A DNA stretch of 64,000 nucleotides from Cellvibrio sp. PSBB006 (GTDB lineage: Bacteria; Pseudomonadota; Gammaproteobacteria; Pseudomonadales; Cellvibrionaceae): assembly GCF_002162135.1 (NCBI RefSeq), contig NZ_CP021382.1:3966001-4030000 (forward strand). Direction: 5' to 3'. The position numbers and the translations under genes were made by a program. Numbering within the stretch: the stretch's first letter is position 1; every line of letters begins with the position of its first letter. Below, piece after piece: positions 26,533-35,368 of the stretch. Under the pieces are notes generated by a model, which worked only from the letters and a program-made list of their open reading frames with translations, searched no databases and had not been told where the DNA came from.

Positions 26533-28302
26533 TCAGTGGTGTGCTGTCGCGTTACCCGCACCCTTGGGATAACGCACGCTTTCCACCAGATCCTGGATCG
26601 CTTGCGGTGGTTCCTTGGTCATCATCGATACGGCGGTTGCCACCGCAAAGTTGATCACAGCACCGATGGCACCGAACGACAAGGGAGACACGCCAAACAG
26701 CCAGTTGTCCGCCACATTTTCATAGGTGTTGGTGCCGGGGATAAAGAACCAGCCAAGATACAGGAAGATGTAAATGGTGGTCGACAGGAGCCCTGCCAAC
26801 ATGCCCGCTATAGCACCGACACTGTTAACCCGTTTGGAGAAAATCCCCATCATCAACGCCGGGAAGATGGAGGCCGCCGCAATCCCGAACGCGAGTGCCA
26901 CCACCTGTGCCGCAAAGCCCGGCGGATTCATCCCCAGCCAGGTGGCCACCACAATGGCCACCGCCATGGAGATCCGCGCGGCCAGCAATTCGCCTTTATC
27001 TGATATTTGGGGATTGATCACCCCCTTGATCAGGTCATGGCTGATGGAGGAGGAAATCGCCAGCAAAAGGCCTGCCGCGGTGGAGAGTGCCGCTGCCAGA
27101 CCACCCGCCGCGATCAAGGCCACCACCCAGCCGGGCAGATTGGCAATCTCCGGGTTCGCCAGGACGAGGATGTCATTGTTCACCGTCAATTCACTTCCCG
27201 CCCAGCCGCGTGACTCTGCGACCTCTTTAAACGCCGGCACATCGTTGTACATCTGGATGCGGCCATCGTTATTTTTGTCGGTGTAAGTGATCAGTCCGGT
27301 GTTTTCCCAGGTGCGAATCCAATCGGGCCGCTCGCTGTATTCCAGTGCTTCAGCGGTAGGGCCTTCAGGGTAAATGGTATTTACCAGATTCAATCGCGCC
27401 ATGGAGGCTACGGCCGGTGCGGTCAGATAAAGGGCGGCAATAAAGACCAGCGCCCAGCCAGCCGACCAACGTGCATCCGCGACCTTGGGAACGGTGAAGA
27501 AACGAATAATGACGTGCGGCAAGCCCGCTGTACCGATCATCAGCGACAGGGTGAAGAGCACCATGTTCAGTTTGTTCGGCACATCAGCGGTGTAATCACG
27601 AAAGCCCAGCTCCCGCACGATTTCATCAAGCGTTGTCAGAAGCGGCTGACCGGATTCCACATGGGTAGAAAAAAGCCCCAGCGGGGGAATCGGGTTGTTG
27701 GTCAATTGCAGAGAGATAAACACGGCGGGAATGGTGTAAGCGATGATCAGTACCACATACTGGGCTACTTGTGTGTAAGTGATGCCTTTCATACCACCCA
27801 GTACTGCATACATAAACACCACAACAGCGGCAATCATCAAACCGGTGTTGCTGCTCACCTCAAGGAAGCGGGAGAAGGCTACACCGGCGCCGGTCATTTG
27901 CCCGATAACATAAGTGACTGATGCAACGATCAGGCAAACCACCGCGACCATGCGCGCACTCGAACTGTAAAAACGTTCGCCGATAAATTCCGGCACCGTA
28001 AATTTGCCGAATTTGCGCAGGTAAGGTGCCAGCAACATCGCCAGTAACACATAACCACCGGTCCAACCCATGAGGTAGGTAGAGTTGGCGTAACCGGCAG
28101 CGGCGATCAAGCCAGCCATCGAGATAAAGGATGCCGCCGACATCCAGTCAGCAGCGGTCGCCATACCATTGACCACCGGACTTACCCCGCCACCGGCAAC
28201 ATAAAATTCTTTGGTAGACGCTGCACGTGACCAGATGGCAATAGCGATATAGAGCGCGAAGGAGCCGCCCACGAAGATAAGGTTGATCGTAAATTGGCTC
28301 AT
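26533..28302 (-). CDS. Sodium:solute symporter (SSS family, VC_2705/ActP-like)
   Basis: 589 residues with about 13 predicted membrane helices. Family features are ATAADWMSAASFISMAGLIAAAGY, YLMGWTGGYVLLAMLLAPYLRKFG, GGMKGITYTQVAQY and LAAALSTAAGLLLAISSSISHD, the last being the conserved Na+-site region. A large extra loop (PTAEALEYSERPDWIRTWENTGLITYTDKNNDG) is typical of the VC_2705 subfamily and contains a DKNNDGRI calcium-loop-like motif. It is paired, 3 bases away, with a DUF4212 small subunit. Relatives import acetate or other short monocarboxylates with Na+. Exact substrate unproven. Confidence 0.9.
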   Translation of the reverse strand: MSQFTINLIFVGGSFALYIAIAIWSRAASTKEFYVAGGGVSPVVNGMATAADWMSAASFISMAGLIAAAGYANSTYLMGWTGGYVLLAMLLAPYLRKFGKFTVPEFIGERFYSSSARMVAVVCLIVASVTYVIGQMTGAGVAFSRFLEVSSNTGLMIAAVVVFMYAVLGGMKGITYTQVAQYVVLIIAYTIPAVFISLQLTNNPIPPLGLFSTHVESGQPLLTTLDEIVRELGFRDYTADVPNKLNMVLFTLSLMIGTAGLPHVIIRFFTVPKVADARWSAGWALVFIAALYLTAPAVASMARLNLVNTIYPEGPTAEALEYSERPDWIRTWENTGLITYTDKNNDGRIQMYNDVPAFKEVAESRGWAGSELTVNNDILVLANPEIANLPGWVVALIAAGGLAAALSTAAGLLLAISSSISHDLIKGVINPQISDKGELLAARISMAVAIVVATWLGMNPPGFAAQVVALAFGIAAASIFPALMMGIFSKRVNSVGAIAGMLAGLLSTTIYIFLYLGWFFIPGTNTYENVADNWLFGVSPLSFGAIGAVINFAVATAVSMMTKEPPQAIQDLVESVRYPKGAGNATAHH

Positions 28303-28305
28303 GGT

Positions 28306-28590
28306 CTAGTCCTCGTGCAGATCGAACTTTTTATCGAGCTTGTTCATTCTCCACGAGTAGAAAAAGATCAAGGCAATAAAGGTGAGGATGGAACCCTGTT
28401 GCGCAAACCAGAAACCCAGATCAGTACCGCCGACGGAAATGCCCGCGACCATCGGACGGAGGGCAAGACCAAACCCATACGACACTAAAGCCCATACAAC
28501 CAGACAGCCGACGATCAGGCGCAGGTTCGCTCGCCAATAAGCTTTTGCGATTGCCTCGCGCGAAACGCTTTCGTTGTTATCTTCAGCCAT
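28306..28590 (-). CDS. DUF4212 small subunit of sodium:solute symporter
   Basis: 94 residues from the ATG at 28590, which has an AGAGGA ribosome site 8 bases upstream; the GTG at 28629 would add 13 unconserved residues. It begins MAEDNNESVSREAIAKAYWRANLRL and has two membrane helices (about 24-45 and 55-78) with GFWFAQQGSI between. It ends in the basic/acidic tail YSWRMNKLDKKFDLHED. The DUF4212 family is found almost only directly upstream of VC_2705-type SSS symporters, as here, and is thought to be their accessory subunit. First gene of the minus-strand operon. Confidence 0.88.
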   Translation of the reverse strand: MAEDNNESVSREAIAKAYWRANLRLIVGCLVVWALVSYGFGLALRPMVAGISVGGTDLGFWFAQQGSILTFIALIFFYSWRMNKLDKKFDLHED

Positions 28591-29124
28591 ATCATTATCC
28601 TCTTGGTTTGTTTTTATTAACTCCGGCACCTGGGTGGTGCGTTTTTTTGCTGACTTAACATGGAGCAGGTACAGTTATTCTTATCAAGAAAACTTTCAGA
28701 TAGTCGACGCTGAAAGTTGCACGCCAGAGCTTGAGCGCTAATAGTAATTTTGGCAACACGCTGACAGATTTTTCATCATTTTCATGGCGCCACTGTTGCT
28801 TGCGGTAACATCTGATGGTTTTCTTATTCGGATTTATTGCTTTAACTTGAAGAGTAGTCTAGACCACAATCTAAGCAAGAGTGAAGTAAGAAACTTTTGC
28901 TATTTGGGTTATTGCAAGTTCGCGCTGTATTGAGCTGATGCAATACCTCTTCACCTAACCGGGAAACCCCTGTAAGAAAACGGTCATCGAACCCACGCAC
29001 AATCACATTTGCACAACGCTTTATTAATAAAAATGGGTAGTGGGCTAGTCTACAAGTTGCATTCAAGCGTTTTTTTGCAGTCAATTTTCCTGACAATAAT
29101 TGTGTAGAAAAGGAGTAGCGACAC
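28591..29124. other. Divergent promoter region, symporter operon / porin
   Basis: About 530 bases with no convincing gene. It must hold promoters for both the DUF4212/SSS operon and the DcaP-like porin. I saw no clear palindromic operator, sigma54 element or riboswitch; A+T content rises toward the porin gene. Confidence 0.5.
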
Positions 29125-30291
29125 ATGCGCAAACCCATCACGCAACTTTGTTATGGTCTGAGTTATGGTCTGACCCTTTGTGCTTTACCCATGAGCCTGG
29201 CGGCACAGACTTTCAACGTCGGTGAAACCCAGGTTAAATTCAGTGGTTTTTTTAAACTGGACGCTATGGTTACCGACACGGAATATGGTCAACTGGATTT
29301 TCCCGCACGCGATTTTTATGTACCTTCACTGACACCCGTATCCGGAGAAAGTGAAGGACTGAAGTACGATACCCATGCTCGCCAGACACGTTTTATCTTT
29401 ACCACCACCACGCCGCTGGATAATGGCAAAAGCATTAACGGGCATCTGGAGTTCGACATGATGTCCACGGCCGGTGGCGACGAGCGGATTACCAACGGCT
29501 ATTCTCCCAGCGTCCGCCACGCCTTTTTCACCTACGACCGCTGGTTGTTCGGTCAGACCTGGTCGACGTTTATGGACACCAGCTCACTCCCTGAATCACT
29601 GGATTTTATCGGCAATACCGATGGCGCCATCTTTGTTCGTCAGGCACAGGTGCGTTACACCAACGGCAATTTCCAGTTCGGTATTGAAAATCCACAAACC
29701 ACGTTAACGCCCTTTGGCGGCGGTGCACGCATTGTGACGGAAGACAGCGGCATTCCCGACTTGGTAGCGCGCTATAACTTCAAAGGCGATTGGGGGTCAT
29801 TGAGTGTTGCGGGTCTGGCCCGTCAGTTGTCCTATGACACAGGTGTGGTGGATGAGTCCGAAACTGCCTTTGGTGTTTCCGTCAGTGCCAAAATCCTGCT
29901 GAGTAACAAAGACGATCTGCGGGTGACCTTCAGCAGCGGTGACGGTATCGGTCGTTACCTTGCCTTGAATACCGCAAACGATGCTGTCGTTTCCGACGAT
30001 GGTTCCCTGGAAGCGATCACGGCAACAGGTGCAGCAGTGGCCTATCGGCACTTATGGAACGAGCGTTGGCGTTCCAACTTTGTCTACGCCGCCTTCGATG
30101 CGGACAACAACACTGACTACACCGGGGCGGCGGTTACCAAAACCACCCACAGTGGCTCAGCGAATTTGCTGTACCAGGTAGCCAGCAAGTTTATGGTCGG
30201 TGTGGAACTTCGCTACGCCAATCGTGAAATCGAGGCCGGTGCAGACGGCGATATGACTCGCCTGCAATTCACCGCGAAATACGATTTTTAA
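29125..30291 (+). CDS. DcaP-like trimeric outer-membrane porin
   Basis: 388 residues with a signal peptide (cleavage near SLAAQ-T, residue 28) and an AAAGGAG ribosome site. DcaP-family patterns are visible: VKFSGFFKLDAMVTD, ARQTRFIFTTTTPLDNGKSINGHLEFDM, PSVRHAFFTYDRWLFGQTWSTFMD and GTPxxx-like FIGNTDGAIFVRQAQVRYTNGNFQFGIENP. It ends in a terminal aromatic residue (TAKYDF), the barrel-assembly signal. The family admits small anions such as dicarboxylates and other acids. Divergent placement from an SSS symporter for short acids suggests that both serve uptake of the same class of compounds: outer membrane first, inner membrane second. That link is inference. Confidence 0.85.
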   Translation: MRKPITQLCYGLSYGLTLCALPMSLAAQTFNVGETQVKFSGFFKLDAMVTDTEYGQLDFPARDFYVPSLTPVSGESEGLKYDTHARQTRFIFTTTTPLDNGKSINGHLEFDMMSTAGGDERITNGYSPSVRHAFFTYDRWLFGQTWSTFMDTSSLPESLDFIGNTDGAIFVRQAQVRYTNGNFQFGIENPQTTLTPFGGGARIVTEDSGIPDLVARYNFKGDWGSLSVAGLARQLSYDTGVVDESETAFGVSVSAKILLSNKDDLRVTFSSGDGIGRYLALNTANDAVVSDDGSLEAITATGAAVAYRHLWNERWRSNFVYAAFDADNNTDYTGAAVTKTTHSGSANLLYQVASKFMVGVELRYANREIEAGADGDMTRLQFTAKYDF

Positions 30292-30313
30292 CCTGATGTA
30301 AACCTTCACCCGG

Positions 30314-30338
30314 AACGCCGGCTAATGCCGGCGTTTTT
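30314..30338 (+). terminator. Rho-independent terminator after porin
   Basis: AACGCCGGC, loop TAAT, GCCGGCGTT, then TTT: a 9-base-pair GC-rich stem with T tract just after the porin stop. Confidence 0.88.
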
Positions 30339-30453
30339 GGTTTGTCCCTCATGCGACCTTCCGCAACGCGTTCTCACCTTCAGTAAGCCAGCCATATCCC
30401 GCCTCAACCATAATCAACCCTGGCGCCCAAAGAATAAATGATAATTGGCGCGC

Positions 30454-30472
30454 TAATGATAATGATTGTTGT
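30454..30472. promoter_or_regulatory. Fur-box-like sequence
   Basis: TAATGATAATGATTGTTGT matches much of the iron-repressor consensus (GATAATGATAATCATTATC), with an additional AATGATAAT 20 bases upstream. It lies about 60 bases before a siderophore-receptor gene, as expected for Fur control. Confidence 0.65.
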
Positions 30473-30528
30473 TTGTGTTATTGTGCTCAACCGATTCTGA
30501 CACCTAACCCCGTTTTTTGGAGTGCTTC

Positions 30529-32742
30529 GTGAAAACTAAACTCTTTCCTCTCGCTGCGGCCGCATGGTTTTGTCTTTCCCCGCAGTCAGGTCTGGCCCAG
30601 GACGCTGCCAGTGGTACCGCATCGCAGAAACGCCAACAGGAAGGCTCCATTGAAGAAATGAAAGTCACCGGCAAGTATGGCGTCGACCAGACCAAGACTA
30701 TCGATACGGCGACTGGCCTGGGGCTGACTGTTCAGGAGACGCCGCAGTCGGTGTCGATCCTGACCTTCGAGCGGATGCAGGACCAGAACATCACCAGCAT
30801 TCTGGATGCGGTGAACAACGCCGTCGGCGTGTCGTCTGCGGAAGTGGACAACGTGCGCAATAGCTTTTATTCGCGCGGTTTCCAGATCGACAGCTATCAA
30901 ATTGATGGCGTACCCACTTCCTGGAGCCTGGGTGGCGATTCCGGTGAAACCGTGGCAGATACCGTTATCTATGAACGTATTGAATTTGTCCGCGGGGCAA
31001 CCGGTTTGATGACTGGCGTGGGTGACCCTTCGGCCTCCATCAATCTGGTGCGCAAGCATGCCAACAGCACTGAGCTGACCGGTTTTGTGGATGTGGCCAC
31101 CGGCAGCTGGGATAAAAAGAGCCTGGCAGCAGACGTGTCGTCCGGCTTAAACGAAAGCGGCAGTATTCGTGGCCGCGTGGTGGGCCGTTATTTAAAAGGC
31201 GATTCCTTTGTTGATTATTACGAAGACGACAAAAAAACGCTCTACGGTGTATTGGAAGCGGATTTAACAGACGCAACCTTGCTGCGTGTAGGTGCGAGTT
31301 ATCAGAACAATAATCCAACCTCTACCGTATGGGGCGTACTGCCAGGATTCTTCTCTGACGGCACCAGACCCGATTGGGATGTCTCCAAAACCACGGCAAT
31401 GGACTGGAACCGTTGGGAGTCAACCAACACCAATTACTTCGCCAGCATCAACCATTTGTTTGCCAATGGTTGGGAATTGCTCGCTAACTACAACAATTTG
31501 CACTACGAGACAGAGGCGCGTTTGCTTTACGTCAGCACACCATGGGACGGAGATACTGGAACCTATACGTATCTGGACAAAGAAACGGGTGCTGGCCTGA
31601 CCGCACAACGTTATCGCAGTGATGGCGAATCAAAACAGGATAGTTTTGATATTCAATTGAAGGGCGACTTCAACTTATTTAATCAAACCCATGATTTTGT
31701 TGTTGGCGCACTCTACGCCGATCAGTCGGCGAAAACGTTTACCCAACTACCCGTGGATGCAGACCTGAGTAGTGGCTACGATCAGGTTCCCGTGGATAAC
31801 TTCTATGAATGGGGCGACCTGCCTGAGCCTGAGTGGGAGGACGAGCGTACCCAATCCCAGGGCAGCGAAACCGAGCAGCACGGTTATTACGCCGCTACCC
31901 GACTTTCTGCCACCGACAAGCTCAAGTTTATTCTCGGCGGACGCGTAGCAACCTGGGAGCGCAACGGTTTTGACTGGAGCGGGATCGTTGATTACGGTGA
32001 TAAAGATCAATTTATTCCTTACGCGGGCGCGCTTTATGATTTGACCGATGCTCACCGGGTTTACGTTAGTTATACCGAGATCTTTAAACCGCAAAATAAA
32101 CGCGATACTAGCGGGAATTTCCTTGATCCATTGATCGGTGAAAGTGCGGAGATTGGTTTGAAGAGCCGTTTCCTCGACGACCGTCTGCAGACCACCATTG
32201 CTTACTTTGATATTCAGCAAGACAACCTCGCTCAAAAGGATACTGACTTTAAAGGTACAGCAGAACAAAGTGAGGCATTTTTTCCTGTTGAGGGCGCGAA
32301 TAGCAAAGGCTTCGAAATTGAAGTGGTCGGCCAGCCTGTCGATGGCTGGAACATCAGCGCTGGCTACTCAAAATTCTCCATTGAAGATGCCAACGGCAAC
32401 GACCTGAACACCGATATCGCGACCGAGACGATTAAGCTGTTTACTTCCTACCAATTCGGTGGAGCGCTGGAGCGCTTGACCCTGGGTGGCGGTGTAAATT
32501 GGCAAAACGAAACTTACTCGGCGGGCATTAACCCCATTGGTAACCCCGACCGACTCACTCAGGATGCCTATGCACTGGTCAGCCTGATGGCTCGTTACGC
32601 TATTACCGATGACCTGAATGTACAGTTCAACGCGGCCAACGTGACAGATGAAAAATACTACTCACAAGTGGGGTATTTCAGCTCCTACCGCTACGGCACA
32701 CCGCGTAACTACACACTCAGTCTGAATTACACATTCAATTAA
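30529..32742 (+). CDS. TonB-dependent siderophore receptor
   Basis: The GTG at 30529 has GGAG 6 bases upstream and yields a clean signal peptide (MKTKLFPLAAAAWFCLSPQSGLAQ), so I take it over the TTG at 30517: 737 residues. The plug shows VQETPQSVSILTFERMQDQNITSILDAVNNAVGV and YSRGFQIDSYQIDGVP, the pattern of the TIGR01783 siderophore-receptor family. The FVRGATGLMTGVGDPSASINLVRK segment of that family is also present. The barrel ends GTPRNYTLSLNYTFN. The Fur-box-like site upstream supports import of a ferric siderophore. No siderophore synthesis, ABC or regulator gene adjoins it, so it may be a receptor for siderophores made by others. Confidence 0.9.
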   Translation: MKTKLFPLAAAAWFCLSPQSGLAQDAASGTASQKRQQEGSIEEMKVTGKYGVDQTKTIDTATGLGLTVQETPQSVSILTFERMQDQNITSILDAVNNAVGVSSAEVDNVRNSFYSRGFQIDSYQIDGVPTSWSLGGDSGETVADTVIYERIEFVRGATGLMTGVGDPSASINLVRKHANSTELTGFVDVATGSWDKKSLAADVSSGLNESGSIRGRVVGRYLKGDSFVDYYEDDKKTLYGVLEADLTDATLLRVGASYQNNNPTSTVWGVLPGFFSDGTRPDWDVSKTTAMDWNRWESTNTNYFASINHLFANGWELLANYNNLHYETEARLLYVSTPWDGDTGTYTYLDKETGAGLTAQRYRSDGESKQDSFDIQLKGDFNLFNQTHDFVVGALYADQSAKTFTQLPVDADLSSGYDQVPVDNFYEWGDLPEPEWEDERTQSQGSETEQHGYYAATRLSATDKLKFILGGRVATWERNGFDWSGIVDYGDKDQFIPYAGALYDLTDAHRVYVSYTEIFKPQNKRDTSGNFLDPLIGESAEIGLKSRFLDDRLQTTIAYFDIQQDNLAQKDTDFKGTAEQSEAFFPVEGANSKGFEIEVVGQPVDGWNISAGYSKFSIEDANGNDLNTDIATETIKLFTSYQFGGALERLTLGGGVNWQNETYSAGINPIGNPDRLTQDAYALVSLMARYAITDDLNVQFNAANVTDEKYYSQVGYFSSYRYGTPRNYTLSLNYTFN

Positions 32743-32753
32743 GTCCCCTCTCT

Positions 32754-32784
32754 ACCGCAGGCCACAACCGGCCTGCGGTTTTCC
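32754..32784 (+). terminator. Rho-independent terminator after siderophore receptor
   Basis: ACCGCAGGCC, loop ACAACC, GGCCTGCGGT, then TTTTCC: a perfect 10-base-pair stem. Confidence 0.88.
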
Positions 32785-32799
32785 CCACTACCTCTCTTC

Positions 32800-32829
32800 G
32801 TAGGTCGCATTAGCGCAGCGTAATCCGAC
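32800..32829 (+). repeat. REP-like palindromic element, copy 3
   Basis: GTAG-GTCGCATTA, loop GCGCAGCG, TAATCCGAC: same head and loop style as copies 1 and 2, with one stem mismatch. It lies between convergent genes. Confidence 0.7.
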
Positions 32830-32851
32830 TGTGATAGAAAACCCCTCCTGC

Positions 32852-35368
32852 TCACGAACGCTTCTGCCAGGCAATCAACCCATTCTCCATCGGAATCAAT
32901 GCCTGGTGGTGAGCGCCGATAACGCGAGCGGTGAAGTGATCAACAGGGCGTTGATCCGGCAAGGGTCCGGTGTAGCGGTAGGCATGGGTGGCACCTTCCA
33001 GTGGATCACGCAAGGTCAGGGTCTGGCGCAGGGCCGGCCAATGTGCTGTCGCGTCGGCAACAACCTGTACGTCAACCTGATTGGATTGAAGGCTGCCGAG
33101 ATAAACGGTGACTTCCAGGTGCGCGCCTTGTTCATCCGTCACCACCGTCAGCTCATCCACATGGACTTCGTGCCAGTGGCTGGAAAGATGGTCGTGCCAT
33201 TGCTGTAATTCGCGGGCGAGTTGACCGTTATTTTGCTGGCGCTGCTGGACGTTCGCCGCCGCAGGAATGTACAGCTGGTCCAGATATTCCTGGAGCATCC
33301 GGTTGCTGCTAAACCGCAGTGTGAGTTGCTCCATGCTGGCGCGAATGCGGTTTACCCAGGGGCGAGAAATGCCATCGCTGTCGCGTCGGTAGAATTCGGG
33401 AATAACCTCGTTTTCCAACAGTTGATAGAGTTGCTCGGCATCGTGCCAGTCGTCTTCCGGGCGGTGTTCCTGGCCGTCGCCCAGCGCCCAGCCCACCTCT
33501 GGCGTGTAGGCTTCGGCCCACCAACCATCCAGTGATGACAGGTTGAGCCCGCCGTTCACCAACACTTTCATCCCGCTGGTTCCGCTGGCTTCCCAGGGGC
33601 GACGCGGCATATTCAGCCAGACATCCACCCCTTGCACGAGATGCTGTGCAAGAGCGATGTCGTAGTCTTCAATCAGTACCACGTGATGACACACGTCTGA
33701 ACGTTGCACAAACCGGTGCCAGGCTTGCAGCGCCTGTTTGCCGGTGGTGTCGGCCGGGTGGGCTTTACCGGCTACTACCAGTTGTACAGGACAGCGGTCG
33801 TTGCACAGGATGCGGGCCAACCGATCCGGGTCATGCAGGAGCAGGTCGGGGCGTTTGTATTCGGCGAAGCGGCGCGCAAACCCGAGGGTCAGGATATTGG
33901 GGTCCAGCGCGCTGGACATATCCAGTTCGCAGTAATCCGGTGCTGTTTCATGACGAAATTGCTCCGCCAGTTTTCTGCGCACGTAGTCCACCAGCCGGGC
34001 TCGCCCGCGGCTTGCCATTTGCCACAATTGCTTGTCGCTCGGTTCGCTTAGCCGTCGGGTATCAAGGGCATCCAGTCCGCGGCGCCAACGCTCTTGCCCG
34101 AACAAGTCGGTCCACAGCGCATCTGCTTCAGGCGAGTCCCAGGTAGGCACGTGGACGCCGTTGGTGATAAAGCCGACCGGCACTTCGCGCTCCGGCCAGC
34201 GTGGGAACAACGGCTGGAAGATGCGCCGGCTGACCTCGCCATGCAAGCGACTGACGCCGTTACTTCTGCCGCAGGTTCGCACGGCGAGATAAGCCATGTT
34301 GAACAGTTCGCTCTGGTCATCGGGTCGCGCCCGTCCGAGGCGGATCAAACTGTCCATGGTGATGCCCAGGTGCTGGGTAAATTCGCTGATGTAACGGCGC
34401 AGCAAGCTGATCGGGTAGCGATCAAACCCGGCTTCTACCGGTGTGTGGGTGGTGAAGATATTGCCACTGCGGGTCACCCGCAACGCATGCCAAAAATCGG
34501 TGCGGTGGCGTTCGGCATAGGCGCGAGCACGCTCCAGTGTCGCAAACGCCGCGTGCCCTTCGTTGAGGTGGCAGACATCAATGTCCAGCCCCAGAGTTTC
34601 AATCAACCGCCATCCACAAATACCCAGGGCAATCTCCTGCACCAGCCGCAACCCGGTGGAGCCGCCATAGAGTTTACTGGTGATACCCCGGTCACTGGGT
34701 CGGTTGCGCGGGTCATTGCTGTCCAGCAGATACAGTTGCACCCGCCCCACCTTGACCTGCCAGACCCGAAAGCGCACCTGGCGACAGAGAAAACCGGTAT
34801 CGATATGCAACCAGCTGCCGTCTTCAGCCTTTAATGGTTGCAGTGGCAGGCTGCCGGGGTCGTTATAGAGATAAGTTTCCTGCTGCCAGCCATCGCTGCC
34901 GAGACTCTGGCGAAAGTAGCCCTCCTGGTACAACAGGCCGATACCGACCAGGGGTACCCCCAGGTCGCTGGCCGTCTTCAGGTGATCACCGGCCAATATG
35001 CCCAGCCCGCCCGCGTAGAGCGGCAAGGCGTCGCACAAGCCAAACTCCATACTGAAATAAGCAATGCCGCGCAGCGGGTTGTCCGGATACTGTTTGCTGT
35101 ACCACGCCGGTTCATGGAGATAACGTTGCCGCGCGGACACAAGGTTATCCAGCTGATACAGAAATTGAGGGTCTGTGGCCAGATGTTCCAAATGCGCATC
35201 GCTGGTCAGCTGTAAAACGCTGACCGGATTATGCGTGTGTTCCCAGACCTCATCATTGATCTGTCGCCACAGTTCATCGCCACCGTGGTTCCAGCTCCAG
35301 TGAAGATCGCCAGCCAGTTCGTTAAGGATGATCAGCGGTGCAGGTAGCGGACGGTCAAAGGTTGACAT
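32852..35368 (-). CDS. glgP: Alpha-glucan (glycogen/maltodextrin) phosphorylase
   Basis: 838 residues. Releases glucose 1-phosphate from alpha-1,4-glucan with orthophosphate and PLP. The N-terminal DUF3417-like part (LAGDLHWSWNHGGDELWRQI) and the short layout are those of the TIGR02094 branch, not the classic E. coli enzyme. The PLP lysine is Lys601 in GTSGMKVLVNGGLN, followed by SLDGWWAEAY. GGLGILAGDHLKTASDLGVPLVGIGLLYQEGYF forms the substrate loop. The start overlaps the end of the upstream ATPase gene by 14 bases, so the two are co-transcribed. Together with the D-lactate dehydrogenase gene before them, this suggests use of storage glucan under fermentative or stress conditions; that is inference. 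Confidence 0.92.
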   Translation of the reverse strand: MSTFDRPLPAPLIILNELAGDLHWSWNHGGDELWRQINDEVWEHTHNPVSVLQLTSDAHLEHLATDPQFLYQLDNLVSARQRYLHEPAWYSKQYPDNPLRGIAYFSMEFGLCDALPLYAGGLGILAGDHLKTASDLGVPLVGIGLLYQEGYFRQSLGSDGWQQETYLYNDPGSLPLQPLKAEDGSWLHIDTGFLCRQVRFRVWQVKVGRVQLYLLDSNDPRNRPSDRGITSKLYGGSTGLRLVQEIALGICGWRLIETLGLDIDVCHLNEGHAAFATLERARAYAERHRTDFWHALRVTRSGNIFTTHTPVEAGFDRYPISLLRRYISEFTQHLGITMDSLIRLGRARPDDQSELFNMAYLAVRTCGRSNGVSRLHGEVSRRIFQPLFPRWPEREVPVGFITNGVHVPTWDSPEADALWTDLFGQERWRRGLDALDTRRLSEPSDKQLWQMASRGRARLVDYVRRKLAEQFRHETAPDYCELDMSSALDPNILTLGFARRFAEYKRPDLLLHDPDRLARILCNDRCPVQLVVAGKAHPADTTGKQALQAWHRFVQRSDVCHHVVLIEDYDIALAQHLVQGVDVWLNMPRRPWEASGTSGMKVLVNGGLNLSSLDGWWAEAYTPEVGWALGDGQEHRPEDDWHDAEQLYQLLENEVIPEFYRRDSDGISRPWVNRIRASMEQLTLRFSSNRMLQEYLDQLYIPAAANVQQRQQNNGQLARELQQWHDHLSSHWHEVHVDELTVVTDEQGAHLEVTVYLGSLQSNQVDVQVVADATAHWPALRQTLTLRDPLEGATHAYRYTGPLPDQRPVDHFTARVIGAHHQALIPMENGLIAWQKRS

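Noticed and set aside
33646..34834. Overlapping plus-strand frames opposite glucan phosphorylase
   Set aside because: Several mutually overlapping frames with no family features; the minus strand is fully explained by the phosphorylase.
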